A stretch of 64,000 nt of DNA from Bacillus sp. X1(2014) (GCF_007678255.1 NZ_VEED01000006.1:248001-312000); one strand, 5' to 3'. Counted from the first letter of the stretch, positions 26,522-35,097 are shown. The notes: generated by a model from the sequence alone, not told the origin. Numbers and translations are program-made.

Positions 26522-28174
26522 ATGTTGCAATGTCGTGAGGATGTGCTGACATTCACGAAACAGCTCGTAAACATTGAAAGTGTTGTTAATACCAATGGCG
26601 AAAAAGTCATTGCTCAGTCTTTATATTCTATGATTTCTTCTATGCCCTATTTTTCACAAAACCCCAGCCACCTAGTTTTAGAACAAACGCTCAACGATGA
26701 TCAAGAGCGTTATAATGTTCTTGCTTTTGTTAAAGGAACAAAAGGAAATAGCAACCGTACGGTGATTTTGATGGGGCATATTGACACGGTTGGGATTGAT
26801 GATTTTAATCACTTAAAAGACCAGGCTTGCTTCCCAGAGGAACTTATGGAATCACTGAAAAGTGAACAGCTTCCAGCTGCTGCTAAAGCACATTTAAATT
26901 CGGGGGATTGGTTATTTGGCCGCGGCGTCCTTGATATGAAAAGCGGGGTTGCCAGTCACTTATATCTCTTAAACTATTATTCTCTGCATCCTGAAGAATT
27001 AGACGGAAACATTGTCCTCTTATCGGAATGTGACGAAGAGGACAGTTCACACGGTGTTCTTTCAGCTTTGAAAACATTGAAACGCTGGAAAAAAGAACAT
27101 AATTTTAACTATGTAGCCGCAATTAATGCGGATTTTGTTTCACCAAGATATGAAGGCGACGAAAATCGCTATATCTACAAGGGGACCGTCGGAAAGCTGC
27201 TGCCATCGTTCTTTATTACAGGAGCGGAAACGCATGTAGGCTCAGCCTTTGAGGGACTCGATCCAAACTTTATTGCAGCCGAGCTGACCAGGCAAATCAA
27301 TTACAATCCGGAGCTATGTAACGAAGCGTTTGGTGAGACGACTGTGCCGCCTGTTTCGTTAAAACAAACGGATTTGAAGCCGTCTTATACAGTTCAAACT
27401 GCCTTAGCTGCCTATGTTTACTATAATTTCTTTATTCACTCCTGGTCTCCAAAGGACGTGCTTGAAAAATTAAGGGAACAAGCTATGATTGCTTTTACAA
27501 ATGCCCTGACCTCCTTTGAAGTAAGATATAAACAATACAGCAAATTGAGCGGCGAACCATATGTACAACATCCTTGGAAGCCTAGAGTGATGACGTTCGA
27601 AGAAATGGAACAATTATTGGTCGATGAGAACGGAGAGCTGTTCACAGCACATATGAGTCAATTTAAAGAAAAGCTTTTAAAAAATACGGAACTAGATACG
27701 CGCATGTTTGCGGCAAAGGTGGTAGAGGAAGCCTGGAAATGGATGAAGGATAAAAATCCAGCCATTATTCTGTTTTACTCATCCCTGTACTCTCCACGAA
27801 TTGAATTGACAGGTAAAACATCAGACGAGCTTGCCTTAATTACTTCATTGGATGAAGCTGTGGAAGAACTCCAACCACACTATCAATATCCGATTGTAAC
27901 ACGTAACTTTTTCCCTTATATCTCTGATATGAGTTTTGTTGCTCTTAGTGATGATGAAGCCGGTATTAATGCCGAATCAAACAATAACCCTGGCTGGGGT
28001 ACGAAACTCTTTGTAGACTATCAAGATATTCGCGATATCAATGTACCAGTAATCAATATCGGTCCTTATGGTTTAGATGCTCACAAGAAACTTGAAAGAC
28101 TGGAAATGACCTACTCGTTTGAAATAGTACCGAATCTAACACATCTTGTGATTCAAAAATTATTTAATAATTGA
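26522..28174 (+). CDS. rocB: RocB-family arginine utilisation protein (M20-like)
   Basis: A 550-residue protein of the RocB family, M20-type metallohydrolase-like proteins linked to arginine degradation; B. subtilis RocB is of similar length. Visible motifs are VILMGHIDTV (first metal site), WLFGRGVLDMKSG and LLSECDEEDSSHG. The exact reaction is not established. ATG 26522 follows AGAAGGTCAG. No rocA, rocC-F or rocR gene is in the window, so this copy stands alone, followed by a perfect palindromic terminator. An arginine-deiminase-like gene lies 1.8 kb downstream. Confidence 0.88.
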   Translation: MLQCREDVLTFTKQLVNIESVVNTNGEKVIAQSLYSMISSMPYFSQNPSHLVLEQTLNDDQERYNVLAFVKGTKGNSNRTVILMGHIDTVGIDDFNHLKDQACFPEELMESLKSEQLPAAAKAHLNSGDWLFGRGVLDMKSGVASHLYLLNYYSLHPEELDGNIVLLSECDEEDSSHGVLSALKTLKRWKKEHNFNYVAAINADFVSPRYEGDENRYIYKGTVGKLLPSFFITGAETHVGSAFEGLDPNFIAAELTRQINYNPELCNEAFGETTVPPVSLKQTDLKPSYTVQTALAAYVYYNFFIHSWSPKDVLEKLREQAMIAFTNALTSFEVRYKQYSKLSGEPYVQHPWKPRVMTFEEMEQLLVDENGELFTAHMSQFKEKLLKNTELDTRMFAAKVVEEAWKWMKDKNPAIILFYSSLYSPRIELTGKTSDELALITSLDEAVEELQPHYQYPIVTRNFFPYISDMSFVALSDDEAGINAESNNNPGWGTKLFVDYQDIRDINVPVINIGPYGLDAHKKLERLEMTYSFEIVPNLTHLVIQKLFNN

Positions 28175-28177
28175 ACC

Positions 28178-28209
28178 AAAAAGCCTGTAGACTAGTCTAC
28201 AGGCTTTTT
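28178..28209. terminator. Palindromic terminator between rocB and NERD gene 1
   Basis: A perfect 32-bp palindrome built on AAAAAGCCTGTAGACT and its complement, ending in five T. It can act in both directions. Confidence 0.85.
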
Positions 28210-28335
28210 AGCTGGAAGGAAAAGGGAGTCCATTATGAAGGGTTTGATGCATTCGCAACCTGGCAATATTTAACGGAAAATTCACACTCACCTGTCAAAT
28301 TTTTATATAAAATAAGCTTAGAAAGGAAGTGGCCT

Positions 28336-29247
28336 ATGATACTTAAAAGCAGAACAGAATCAGATGAATTATTGAAAATGCGATCTTTAAACATACGGAT
28401 GCTGTTAACTCAAGAAGAAAAGTTTCATTATTTCAACCTGGAAAAGGGTTATGAGGGGGAGGTGAAATTCGATAGAATGGCAGAAAATCTTCTTCAAGAA
28501 GAAAGATATACCATCAATGACTTGCTGCTTAAAGTTAATAATTCCTATTTTCAGATTGATACAACGCTAGTTTCGCAAGAAGTCATTCGTCTGTTGGATG
28601 TGAAAAATTTTGAAGGAGATTTTTGCTTGGAAGGGGACAGATTTTTCCTCGTTAAAACCGGTAGAGAATATAAAAATCCAATTGGTCAATTAAATAAATG
28701 TGCATCACAATTCCGTCAGCTGCTCCAAGACCTCAAGCTTAATTACCTCGTTGAAGCCACACTTGTTTTTATTAACCCCGAATTTACTTTATACAACGCG
28801 CAAGTGGACCACCCTATTATTCTTCCCAATCAGGTGAACCGGTTTTTAAAAAGTATAAATGATACATCATCAAAATTGAATGATGATCACAAAAAATTGG
28901 CCCAACAATTAATTTCCTTACATCAAACTAAAAACCCATTTACACAGGTACCAAACTATCAATATGAACAGCTAAAAAAGAAAATTTATTGTAAATTTTG
29001 TAGTTCCTTTTTGGTTTCTTTACAGAACCATTTGTTCGTTTGCGAAAAGTGTGGAGGCCATGAAACGGTTGAAGATGCTATTCTCCGAAATGTGAAGGAG
29101 TTTCAGTTGCTATTTCCTGAAAGAAAGATAACTACTACAAACATTTATGAGTGGTGCAGCGTCGATTTAACAAAAAAGACATTTTACAGGATATTAAAGA
29201 AGAACTTTACGTCCTTTGGAAAAACAAGTGATTCCTATTATATATAA
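28336..29247 (+). CDS. NERD-domain nuclease-like protein with zinc ribbon (module 1)
   Basis: A 303-residue protein in three parts. Residues about 36-150 are a NERD (nuclease-related) domain with the expected acidic/lysine residues: GYEGE (Glu40, Glu42), QID (Asp75) and DVKNFEGD (Asp88, Lys90). Residues 219-239 hold a zinc ribbon (Cys219, Cys222, Cys236, Cys239). The C-terminus (about 255-303, LLFPERKITT...YEWC...RILKK) looks like a small helical DNA-binding domain. ATG 28336 follows AAAGGAAGTGG. The open frame reaches back to 28171, across the rocB terminator, which I reject. The gene at 47325 is a paralog with the same three parts. A tandem array starts about 10 bp after the stop. Function unknown; DNA cleavage or processing is inferred. 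Confidence 0.75.
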   Translation: MILKSRTESDELLKMRSLNIRMLLTQEEKFHYFNLEKGYEGEVKFDRMAENLLQEERYTINDLLLKVNNSYFQIDTTLVSQEVIRLLDVKNFEGDFCLEGDRFFLVKTGREYKNPIGQLNKCASQFRQLLQDLKLNYLVEATLVFINPEFTLYNAQVDHPIILPNQVNRFLKSINDTSSKLNDDHKKLAQQLISLHQTKNPFTQVPNYQYEQLKKKIYCKFCSSFLVSLQNHLFVCEKCGGHETVEDAILRNVKEFQLLFPERKITTTNIYEWCSVDLTKKTFYRILKKNFTSFGKTSDSYYI

Positions 29248-29257
29248 TGTTTGTTCT

Positions 29258-29745
29258 GATGGAAGATTGGTATTTTTTCCGACATAATTACACCTTTTTA
29301 GCTTTACCCTGTCCAAAGTTTGCTCGACTTCGGATAGGGACTTTTCTTTTTTGGACCTTTCTTGTCCGAAGTTCCTACGATTTCGGACATGCTCTTGCTT
29401 TTTTGGCTCTTCCTTGTCCGAAGTTCCCTCTACTTCGGACATGCTCTTGCCTTTTTGGCTCTTCCTTGTCCGAAGTTCCCACGACTTCGGACATCCTCTT
29501 GCCTTTTTGGACTCTTCCTTGTCCGAAGTTCCCACAGCTTCGGACATACTCTTGCCTTTTTGGCTCTTCCTTGTCCGAAGTTCCCACAGCTTCGGACATA
29601 CTCTTACCGTTTTGGCTCTTCCTTGTCCGAAGTTCTCACGACTTCGGACATACTCTTGCCTTTTTGGACTCTTCCTTGTCCGAAGTTCCCACAACTTCGG
29701 ACATGCTCTTGCCTTTTTAGCTTTGCCTTTTTCGAAAGTTGAACC
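29258..29745. repeat. Tandem array 1: 52/53-bp palindromic repeats after NERD gene 1
   Basis: Eight clear units begin with GTCCGAAG-type sequence at 29311, 29364, 29416, 29468, 29521, 29573, 29625 and 29678, a period of 52-53 bp. Degenerate half-units lie at both ends. Each unit is a palindrome (TGTCCGAAGT, 5-7 nt, ACTTCGGACA; 10-bp stem) plus a pyrimidine-rich spacer of about 25 bp (CTCTTGCCTTTTTGGCTCTT). The inner units are almost identical; the outer ones drift. All frames on both strands stay open across it, but no start, ribosome site or plausible protein supports coding. Confidence 0.9.
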
Positions 29746-29756
29746 ATATTTTAAAT

Positions 29757-29782
29757 TGCCTCTATTTATGGTACGGTTCACC
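29757..29782 (-). other. att-like copy of the rlmH 3' end, site 1
   Basis: On the plus strand TATTTATGGTACGGTTCACC (29763-29782) matches the 3' end of rlmH (35376-35395) at 18 of 20 positions. With six more bases to its left it matches site 2 (30921-30946) at 25 of 26. It lies just after array 1. Confidence 0.65.
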
Positions 29783-29963
29783 GCACCATTAAACTGGCGG
29801 TTTTTTTGCTATTATTCTCTTTCCCATCAGTTAAATTATTGAACAAAAAAATCCTTTCATCAAAGATTCTATTGTGAAAGAGATTTTCCTACTGTTCGTT
29901 TGTAAATAATAACGAACGTTTAGGAAAACCTAGATTAAAGAGAGAATACAGGAGGGCGAAAAA

Positions 29964-30821
29964 ATGACAGAAAGCCCAATAACAAACAACAAGACTTTTT
30001 GCATGAGTGAATACGATGTATTAAGACGAGTAATCCTTTGTCAGCCTCAATATATGACAATCCGCGAAGTAATTAATGAAACGCAAGAGCATTTTAAAAA
30101 TGAAGGTATCCATATTGAACGTGCGCTCGAACAGCACGGTGAATTTGTCAAAACACTAAAGAAACATGGTATCGAAGTTATTTTATTGCCTTACCATAAA
30201 AAATATCCTGAACAAGTATTTACTCGGGATATTGGTTTTACACTAGGGCAAACAATCTTTGTTGCCAATATGGCAACAGATGTTCGTGCAGGGGAGGAAA
30301 ACGTTTTAAAACAATGGCTGGAGGATGAAGAAATCTCTTATTATAATTTATACGAGGAACGAATTGAAGGCGGAGATGTTGTGATTGATCGAGAAACAAT
30401 TTACGTGGGGCTCAGCAATCGGACAGACCAAAAAGCAGCTGAACATTTACAGAGTCTGTTGACTCAATTCAATGTCATTACCATCCCATTTAAAGATAAA
30501 TACCTGCATTTAGATTGTATATTTAATGTCGTTTCACCTGAAGTGGCCCTTATTTACCCAAATGCCTTAACGAAAAAAAACATCGAGTTTTTTGCTTCAC
30601 GCTATGAATTAATTGAAGTTTCGCATGAAGAACAATTTCAATTGGGCACAAATGTATTAAGTATAGGCAACAAACGAGTATTTAGTCTGCCGGTCAATAG
30701 GAAGGTAAACAAACAGCTTCGTAACCGGGGATTTGAAGTTATTGAGGTGGATATCACAGAAATCATTAAATCTGGCGGTTCCTTCCGTTGTTGCACCCTT
30801 CCTATTTTACGAGAAACGTAA
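29964..30821 (+). CDS. Arginine deiminase/dimethylargininase superfamily hydrolase (YkgA-like)
   Basis: A 285-residue guanidino-group-modifying enzyme of the amidinotransferase fold. The catalytic elements are present: the FTRDIGF substrate loop, EGGDVV, HLDCIF with the catalytic His, and the terminal nucleophile Cys in GGSFRCCTLP. B. subtilis YkgA has the same length and motifs. Likely substrates are arginine or methylated arginine, giving citrulline. ATG 29964 follows AGGAGG. It is the only gene between two 26-bp near-identical repeats (29757 and 30921) that copy the end of rlmH, so it may have arrived as a cassette. Confidence 0.88.
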   Translation: MTESPITNNKTFCMSEYDVLRRVILCQPQYMTIREVINETQEHFKNEGIHIERALEQHGEFVKTLKKHGIEVILLPYHKKYPEQVFTRDIGFTLGQTIFVANMATDVRAGEENVLKQWLEDEEISYYNLYEERIEGGDVVIDRETIYVGLSNRTDQKAAEHLQSLLTQFNVITIPFKDKYLHLDCIFNVVSPEVALIYPNALTKKNIEFFASRYELIEVSHEEQFQLGTNVLSIGNKRVFSLPVNRKVNKQLRNRGFEVIEVDITEIIKSGGSFRCCTLPILRET

Positions 30822-30837
30822 AATAAAAATATAAAAA

Positions 30838-30892
30838 TGACCATATAAACAACCCCCAAACTCCTAAAGAGCGTGGTTGTTTATATAGTCAT
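30838..30892 (+). terminator. Hairpin terminator of the deiminase-like gene
   Basis: ATGAC-ATATAAACAACC pairs with GGTTGTTTATAT-GTCAT with one mismatch. A T run is lacking, so termination strength is uncertain. Confidence 0.55.
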
Positions 30893-30920
30893 AAGATACA
30901 TTATTTAGCTATATAAAAAC

Positions 30921-30946
30921 TGCCTCTATTTATGGTAAGGTTCACC
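30921..30946 (-). other. att-like copy of the rlmH 3' end, site 2
   Basis: TATTTATGGTAAGGTTCACC (plus strand, 30927-30946) matches the end of rlmH at 19 of 20 positions, in the same orientation as the rlmH copy and as site 1. Confidence 0.7.
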
Positions 30947-31079
30947 ATAACGCATCAAAATGAGATTCATCTTATTAAGAACAAGGCTATGTAACTTTTA
31001 TTTTTCCATTACGAAACAAATCGTGCGATGCTATATGTTCGCACGACTTGTCATTTGTTTTTTATGATCACCGAGGATT

Positions 31080-31427
31080 TCATCTGGTTACTATCAACCA
31101 TCCTTTTATGACTACTTTTCCCCCGCATTTTCCTTCTACTCTGATTTTATGCTCCATTTGTTTGATCGTCAGAGTTATTTGATCTCCCAAATAAACGGGT
31201 GAGGTAAATGTAAATTCATGCTGACACACCCACTCTTGAGGAGTGAGAATTTCGTTCGAAACCATCCATAACACTTTAGCCGCTGTTAACATTCCCTGGA
31301 CAATTTTATTAGAAAATCCTTGTTGTTTCGCCGCTTCTATATCTAAATGAATGGGATTGTTATCACCTAAAACTACCGCATATCGTTCAACCTCTTCTTC
31401 GGTAATTTTATAGGCAAGCTTTTTCAT
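31080..31427 (-). CDS. MaoC-like hydratase half, hot-dog fold
   Basis: A 115-residue single hot-dog domain with the hydratase-2 motif (YAVVLGDNNPIHLD, with the Asp/His pair, then FSNKIVQGML). It should hydrate or dehydrate a 2-enoyl/3-hydroxyacyl-CoA. The gene upstream encodes a matching N-terminal half, so the two probably form a split MaoC heterodimer. It overlaps that gene by 4 bp and is last in the operon. Confidence 0.85.
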   Translation of the reverse strand: MKKLAYKITEEEVERYAVVLGDNNPIHLDIEAAKQQGFSNKIVQGMLTAAKVLWMVSNEILTPQEWVCQHEFTFTSPVYLGDQITLTIKQMEHKIRVEGKCGGKVVIKGWLIVTR

Positions 31428-31819
31428 GTCAAACCTCCCAAAATCAAATCCGATACTCCCTCAAAACAAAGTTGTCCATCATTACGATATAAATAGAGAG
31501 TTTGTTTAATAAAAGTAAGCTTTTGACGTTGAAATGGATTTGTGACTTCAACAATCGCTCTATAGATCTCATCCATATACATTCTTTGATGTTGGATACA
31601 TTTCTGTTTTCGATGAATAATAGGCTGTTGAAGCTCCAAAGGGGTTTCAAGCCATTTATAAGCCATCATTGGCATGGTTGGAGGAAGAAGAATCGTTTCG
31701 GAACCATCGTCTTTTGCCCCCTCAGGATTCTGATAGATAGAATTTTGCTCACCAATCAATTGGACAAATTGCTGTACATCTTCTTTGGTAAAAATAATTT
31801 CATACTCCTTCGTTTTCAT
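31424..31819 (-). CDS. MaoC N-terminal-type hot-dog protein
   Basis: A 131-residue protein resembling the FAS1-type MaoC N-terminal domain. It lacks the catalytic Asp-His hydratase motif and starts with FTKEDVQQFVQLIGEQNSIY. LPPTMPMMAY fits the substrate-helix region. It likely pairs with the catalytic half encoded next. Start overlaps the thiolase stop by 4 bp (ATGA type). Confidence 0.75.
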   Translation of the reverse strand: MKTKEYEIIFTKEDVQQFVQLIGEQNSIYQNPEGAKDDGSETILLPPTMPMMAYKWLETPLELQQPIIHRKQKCIQHQRMYMDEIYRAIVEVTNPFQRQKLTFIKQTLYLYRNDGQLCFEGVSDLILGGLT

Positions 31820-32913
31820 ATGGCCACCTCGAATAGGACTGCTGATCCTATTCCTCCACCGCTGCCTATTGCCGCTAGTACATATTTGACATTCTCTCGT
31901 CTTTGGACTTCGTAGAAAAGCCTCGTTATCAAGATACTTCCCGAAGCTCCATAAGGATGTCCTAACGTTAAAGCTCCTCCGCGAACATTTATTTTGTCAC
32001 AAGGAATAGACAGTTCTTTCATAGAAGCGACTATCTTCGAAGAGAAGGCTTCGTTTATTTCAATTAAATTAATATCCGCAATGGTTAACCGGTTTCTTTT
32101 TAATAAGGCTTGAATAGCCGGAATAGGGGCTGCCCCGGGATAATTGGGATGGACACCTGAGATTTCACTATCCAAAAATCGCAGGATAGGCTGGAAACCA
32201 TTATTTAATGCTATACTTTCTTCCATGACAAGAACGGCTGAAGCTCCGTCATGAATACCGCAACTGTTCGCTGCTGTAACCGTACCGTTCCTTTTAAATA
32301 TGGGCTTCGCCCTTTTTAATAGTACTTCCAGCTTTCTTTTCCTAAATAGTTCTTCATCCTGATGGTAATCCCCAATCGGAATGATCTCCTGAGTAAAATA
32401 CCCTTTTTCATTCGCCTCCCAGCTACGCTTGTAACTTAATAGTGCATATTCATCCTGCATTTCTTTTGAAATAGCATATTTTTCTGCCACATATTCAGCG
32501 GCAACTCCCATATCGGGGTCGCCAATTTTTTCAGGAGAAAATCTCGCTCTTGATGGAAACGGAGAGGTGCTCGTGCTTTCTACACCACCAGCAATGTAAC
32601 AACGGCCAGCTCCACCTTGGATATAGTAACATGCCATTCGAATCGCTTCTAACCCTGCACTGCATTGACGGTCAATGGTAAGTCCCGTTACAGAGAGAGG
32701 TAATCCTGCTTCTAATGCAGCAAACCGGGCTACGTTTCCACCGGGCCCAACAACATTCCCCAAAATAATGTCATCAATCTTTTCTTCTAATCCATTCGCT
32801 AAATGCTGGAGAAGAGGAACTGCAAGCTCATGTGGCTGAATATCCCGTAAAATTCCACTCATTTTTCCAATTGGTGTACGTTTCGCATGGACAATTACTG
32901 CTCTTTTAATCAC
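31816..32913 (-). CDS. Thiolase-family protein with an altered active site
   Basis: A 365-residue thiolase fold protein. The nucleophile Cys84 (DRQCSAGLEA), NEAFSSK and the catalytic GHP histidine (LTLGHPYGASG) are present. The second catalytic cysteine, in the usual CxGGG motif near the C-terminus, is replaced by Gly350 (AIGSGGGIG). Without that acid/base residue a classical thiolase cycle should be impaired, so it may run a related Claisen step or work in one direction. It overlaps the ligase stop by 8 bp in a four-gene acyl-CoA operon. Confidence 0.85.
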   Translation of the reverse strand: MIKRAVIVHAKRTPIGKMSGILRDIQPHELAVPLLQHLANGLEEKIDDIILGNVVGPGGNVARFAALEAGLPLSVTGLTIDRQCSAGLEAIRMACYYIQGGAGRCYIAGGVESTSTSPFPSRARFSPEKIGDPDMGVAAEYVAEKYAISKEMQDEYALLSYKRSWEANEKGYFTQEIIPIGDYHQDEELFRKRKLEVLLKRAKPIFKRNGTVTAANSCGIHDGASAVLVMEESIALNNGFQPILRFLDSEISGVHPNYPGAAPIPAIQALLKRNRLTIADINLIEINEAFSSKIVASMKELSIPCDKINVRGGALTLGHPYGASGSILITRLFYEVQRRENVKYVLAAIGSGGGIGSAVLFEVAI

Positions 32914-34372
32914 TGGTCACCTTGCTTTCCATTTGTTTTATTAGCTCAGCACGAGCAATCTTTCCGCTTGTTGTATATGGGATTTCAGATAGAAAAAACC
33001 ATTTGCGAGGAATTTTATAAGAAGACAAATACTTCTTACAAAGTCTTTTTAACTCTAATGGGCTGCCCTTTCCTTTCACTGCCGCAGCCACAACCTGACC
33101 CCAATATGAATCTGGCAGACCAATTACAGCAACTTCCTCGACATCCGGATGTAAGGAAATCACTTTCTCTATTTCTTCAGGAAAAATATTGATTCCTCCA
33201 TATAAAATCATAGTTTGCTCACGGCCTGAAATATATAAATAACCATCTTCGTCAAAATAGCCCATATCATGGACCGTAGCCCATCCCTCTTCATCCTGAA
33301 TCGAATGAACGGTCCTTCCATCATGATCCATGTATCCATTTATTATCAGTCCACTTCTTACATAGATCTTTCCAACCTCATTGGGCTTTGCTAAGACATG
33401 ATCTGGCAGCCGTATTTGCACCTCTACGCCGTAACAAGGCTTCCCTACGGTTGCTGCCTTTTGCATACCATCTCGATCAGAAAGTACGGTAATGAAGCTC
33501 AATTCGCTGGCTCCATAAAACTCATACATGGTTATATTTGGAAAAATATGATAGATTTCCAATTTCGATCTTTCAGACCACTTTGCACCCGATGAAAGGA
33601 GTTTTATAGACTTATTGATTTGAATTCCTTGTTTAAGAAATGCTTCTACCATTACTGGAACGACATACATCGTTGTAATGGGATAAGATTGTATCCATGA
33701 ATGCCCTTCAATAGGGGAAAATTTGTCTAATAGATAAACGGTTCCCCCTAAATACAAAGTGCTAATAGCTCCATAAAGAAAGTGAGAATGTATTAAGGCT
33801 CCAGGAATTAAAACATGATCCGATTCATTTATTTCGAAATCAAAACGGTTACAATCAAAACTTGCCATCCATGAATCCTGGGAACGAACAAATGCTTTTG
33901 GATTTCCGGTTGTGCCAGAAGTGAAGCCCATATAAAAAGGCAAATTTTCTTGAGTATACCTAATGATGGTCGCTTCAAACCGGGAGATTTCCCGTAAACT
34001 GTCATCCAAACTCATTACATTTGGAATCATATATTTAATCTGATAGTAAATTTCTCTTGTTGTGACAATGATCGAAGGATTGAAAAGTTTTATTCTCTTT
34101 TCTAATTCAGTTGTTTTCCATTTCAAATCATAGGGAACCGCAATCCAACCAGCCTTGGATGCACCTGCAAAGAGTTGCAGGAAAGGGAGCCCATTAGGCA
34201 GAAGGATTCCTATTGTTTTATTTTCTGAATGTAGTGAGTAAAGCCAATTTGCCGTTTGATTGACCAATTCACTCCATTTTTGATAATTGATTTGTTGATG
34301 ATTAGTATGGATGGCTATTTTGTTGGGGGAAATTTTAGCGGAAGTTTCATACGATTCAGTTATATTGCCCAT
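32906..34372 (-). CDS. AMP-dependent acyl-CoA synthetase/ligase
   Basis: A 488-residue ANL-superfamily adenylating enzyme: P-loop motif FTSGTTGNPKA near 155-165, EFYGASE near 280, and the hinge and C-terminal catalytic lysine in PYTTSGKIARAEL. It activates a carboxylic acid to an acyl-CoA for the thiolase and MaoC proteins encoded downstream. I prefer ATG 34372 (or 34375) behind GAGGTGAT; the longer frame from 34399 starts inside the bioY terminator. The acid is unknown. Confidence 0.85.
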   Translation of the reverse strand: MGNITESYETSAKISPNKIAIHTNHQQINYQKWSELVNQTANWLYSLHSENKTIGILLPNGLPFLQLFAGASKAGWIAVPYDLKWKTTELEKRIKLFNPSIIVTTREIYYQIKYMIPNVMSLDDSLREISRFEATIIRYTQENLPFYMGFTSGTTGNPKAFVRSQDSWMASFDCNRFDFEINESDHVLIPGALIHSHFLYGAISTLYLGGTVYLLDKFSPIEGHSWIQSYPITTMYVVPVMVEAFLKQGIQINKSIKLLSSGAKWSERSKLEIYHIFPNITMYEFYGASELSFITVLSDRDGMQKAATVGKPCYGVEVQIRLPDHVLAKPNEVGKIYVRSGLIINGYMDHDGRTVHSIQDEEGWATVHDMGYFDEDGYLYISGREQTMILYGGINIFPEEIEKVISLHPDVEEVAVIGLPDSYWGQVVAAAVKGKGSPLELKRLCKKYLSSYKIPRKWFFLSEIPYTTSGKIARAELIKQMESKVTSD

Positions 34373-34388
34373 CATTATCACCTCTATA

Positions 34389-34412
34389 AAAAAAGACACA
34401 TCAAGGTGTCTC
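34389..34412 (-). terminator. Terminator between bioY and the acyl-CoA operon
   Basis: AGACAC / GTGTCT stem followed on the minus strand by seven T. It ends about 17 bases before the ribosome site of the ligase gene, leaving no room for a promoter in between. Confidence 0.75.
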
Positions 34413-34419
34413 TTTAGAT

Positions 34420-34998
34420 TTAAATATTTTTAGTTACATGATTAGAGTAGCTCGTTGCTAGTGATCTTGAAAAAACGGGGTGCTTTCTTAGTCTGTATAC
34501 TAAAATCGAAGCTAGTACAGCTTTTAACACATCCCCAGGAAGGTAAACTAAACTTAATTTTACAGCATTTAATCCTGAAATGTGCATGATCAATGCTTGA
34601 ACAGGGATACCAATTAAATAGATAAGCAGGATTCCAACTGTCAGATTAATAAATAAAACATGGTGTAGTTTTAAATTTGCTATACGTGATAAAAGATATC
34701 CAATAACGAATGCTGTAATTGGCCAAGAAATTAAATAACCAACACTCGGTCCAACAAATACACTTAAACCGCCTCGACCTCCCGATAAAAGTGGTACTCC
34801 AACAGCAACTAGCAGTAAAAAGACAGTTTGGCTCATTGCTCCTAATCTTGCCCCTAATACTCCCCCGGCAAGAAGAACACCTAGTGTTTGCAATGTAATA
34901 GGTACGGGTGTAAACGAAAGAGTAATAGGCGGAACGATACCTAGAGCACCCATGACAGCAGCAAACACTGCTACAAAGGTAATTTCTTTAAGTTTCAT
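34420..34998 (-). CDS. bioY: Biotin transporter S-component BioY
   Basis: A 192-residue membrane protein with six helices, the substrate-binding subunit of an ECF biotin transporter. Family segments are LTFTPVPITLQTLGVLLAG (here SFTPVPITLQTLGVLLAG) and GPSVGYLISWPITAF, plus a late DVLKAVLAS. ATG at 34998 follows GAGGAG. A biotin-repressor-type palindrome overlaps its promoter, which supports the call. Confidence 0.95.
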   Translation of the reverse strand: MKLKEITFVAVFAAVMGALGIVPPITLSFTPVPITLQTLGVLLAGGVLGARLGAMSQTVFLLLVAVGVPLLSGGRGGLSVFVGPSVGYLISWPITAFVIGYLLSRIANLKLHHVLFINLTVGILLIYLIGIPVQALIMHISGLNAVKLSLVYLPGDVLKAVLASILVYRLRKHPVFSRSLATSYSNHVTKNI

Positions 34999-35042
34999 TT
35001 CTACATTCTCCTCAAAGTAAATATGTAATTAATTCAATTTTG

Positions 35043-35097
35043 ATTATATTCAATTTCAAAACAAATTGTCAACCTGACATTAATTATAGTTAACAAT
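35043..35097 (-). promoter_or_regulatory. bioY promoter with probable BirA operator
   Basis: On the minus strand TTGACA (35072-35067), 18 bp, TATAAT (35048-35043). The inverted half-sites ATTGTCAACC (35065-35074) and AGTTAACAAT (35088-35097) cover the -35. They match the TTGTTAACC-type half-sites of Gram-positive BirA operators. Biotin-loaded BirA should repress bioY. Confidence 0.8.

Noticed and set aside
28171..28335. 55-codon N-terminal extension of NERD gene 1
   Set aside because: It would start before the rocB stop and read through the palindromic terminator at 28178-28209; the start at 28336 has a ribosome site and matches the paralog.
29258..29745. CRISPR array
   Set aside because: Both parts of each unit (palindrome and spacer) are repeated almost unchanged, there are no unique spacers, and no cas gene is present. 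The same applies to 48244-48500.
29194..29842. Several overlapping frames (74-195 codons, both strands) over array 1
   Set aside because: They arise because a 52-bp unit without stops is read in rotating frames. They lack ribosome sites, overlap each other and encode only repeats.
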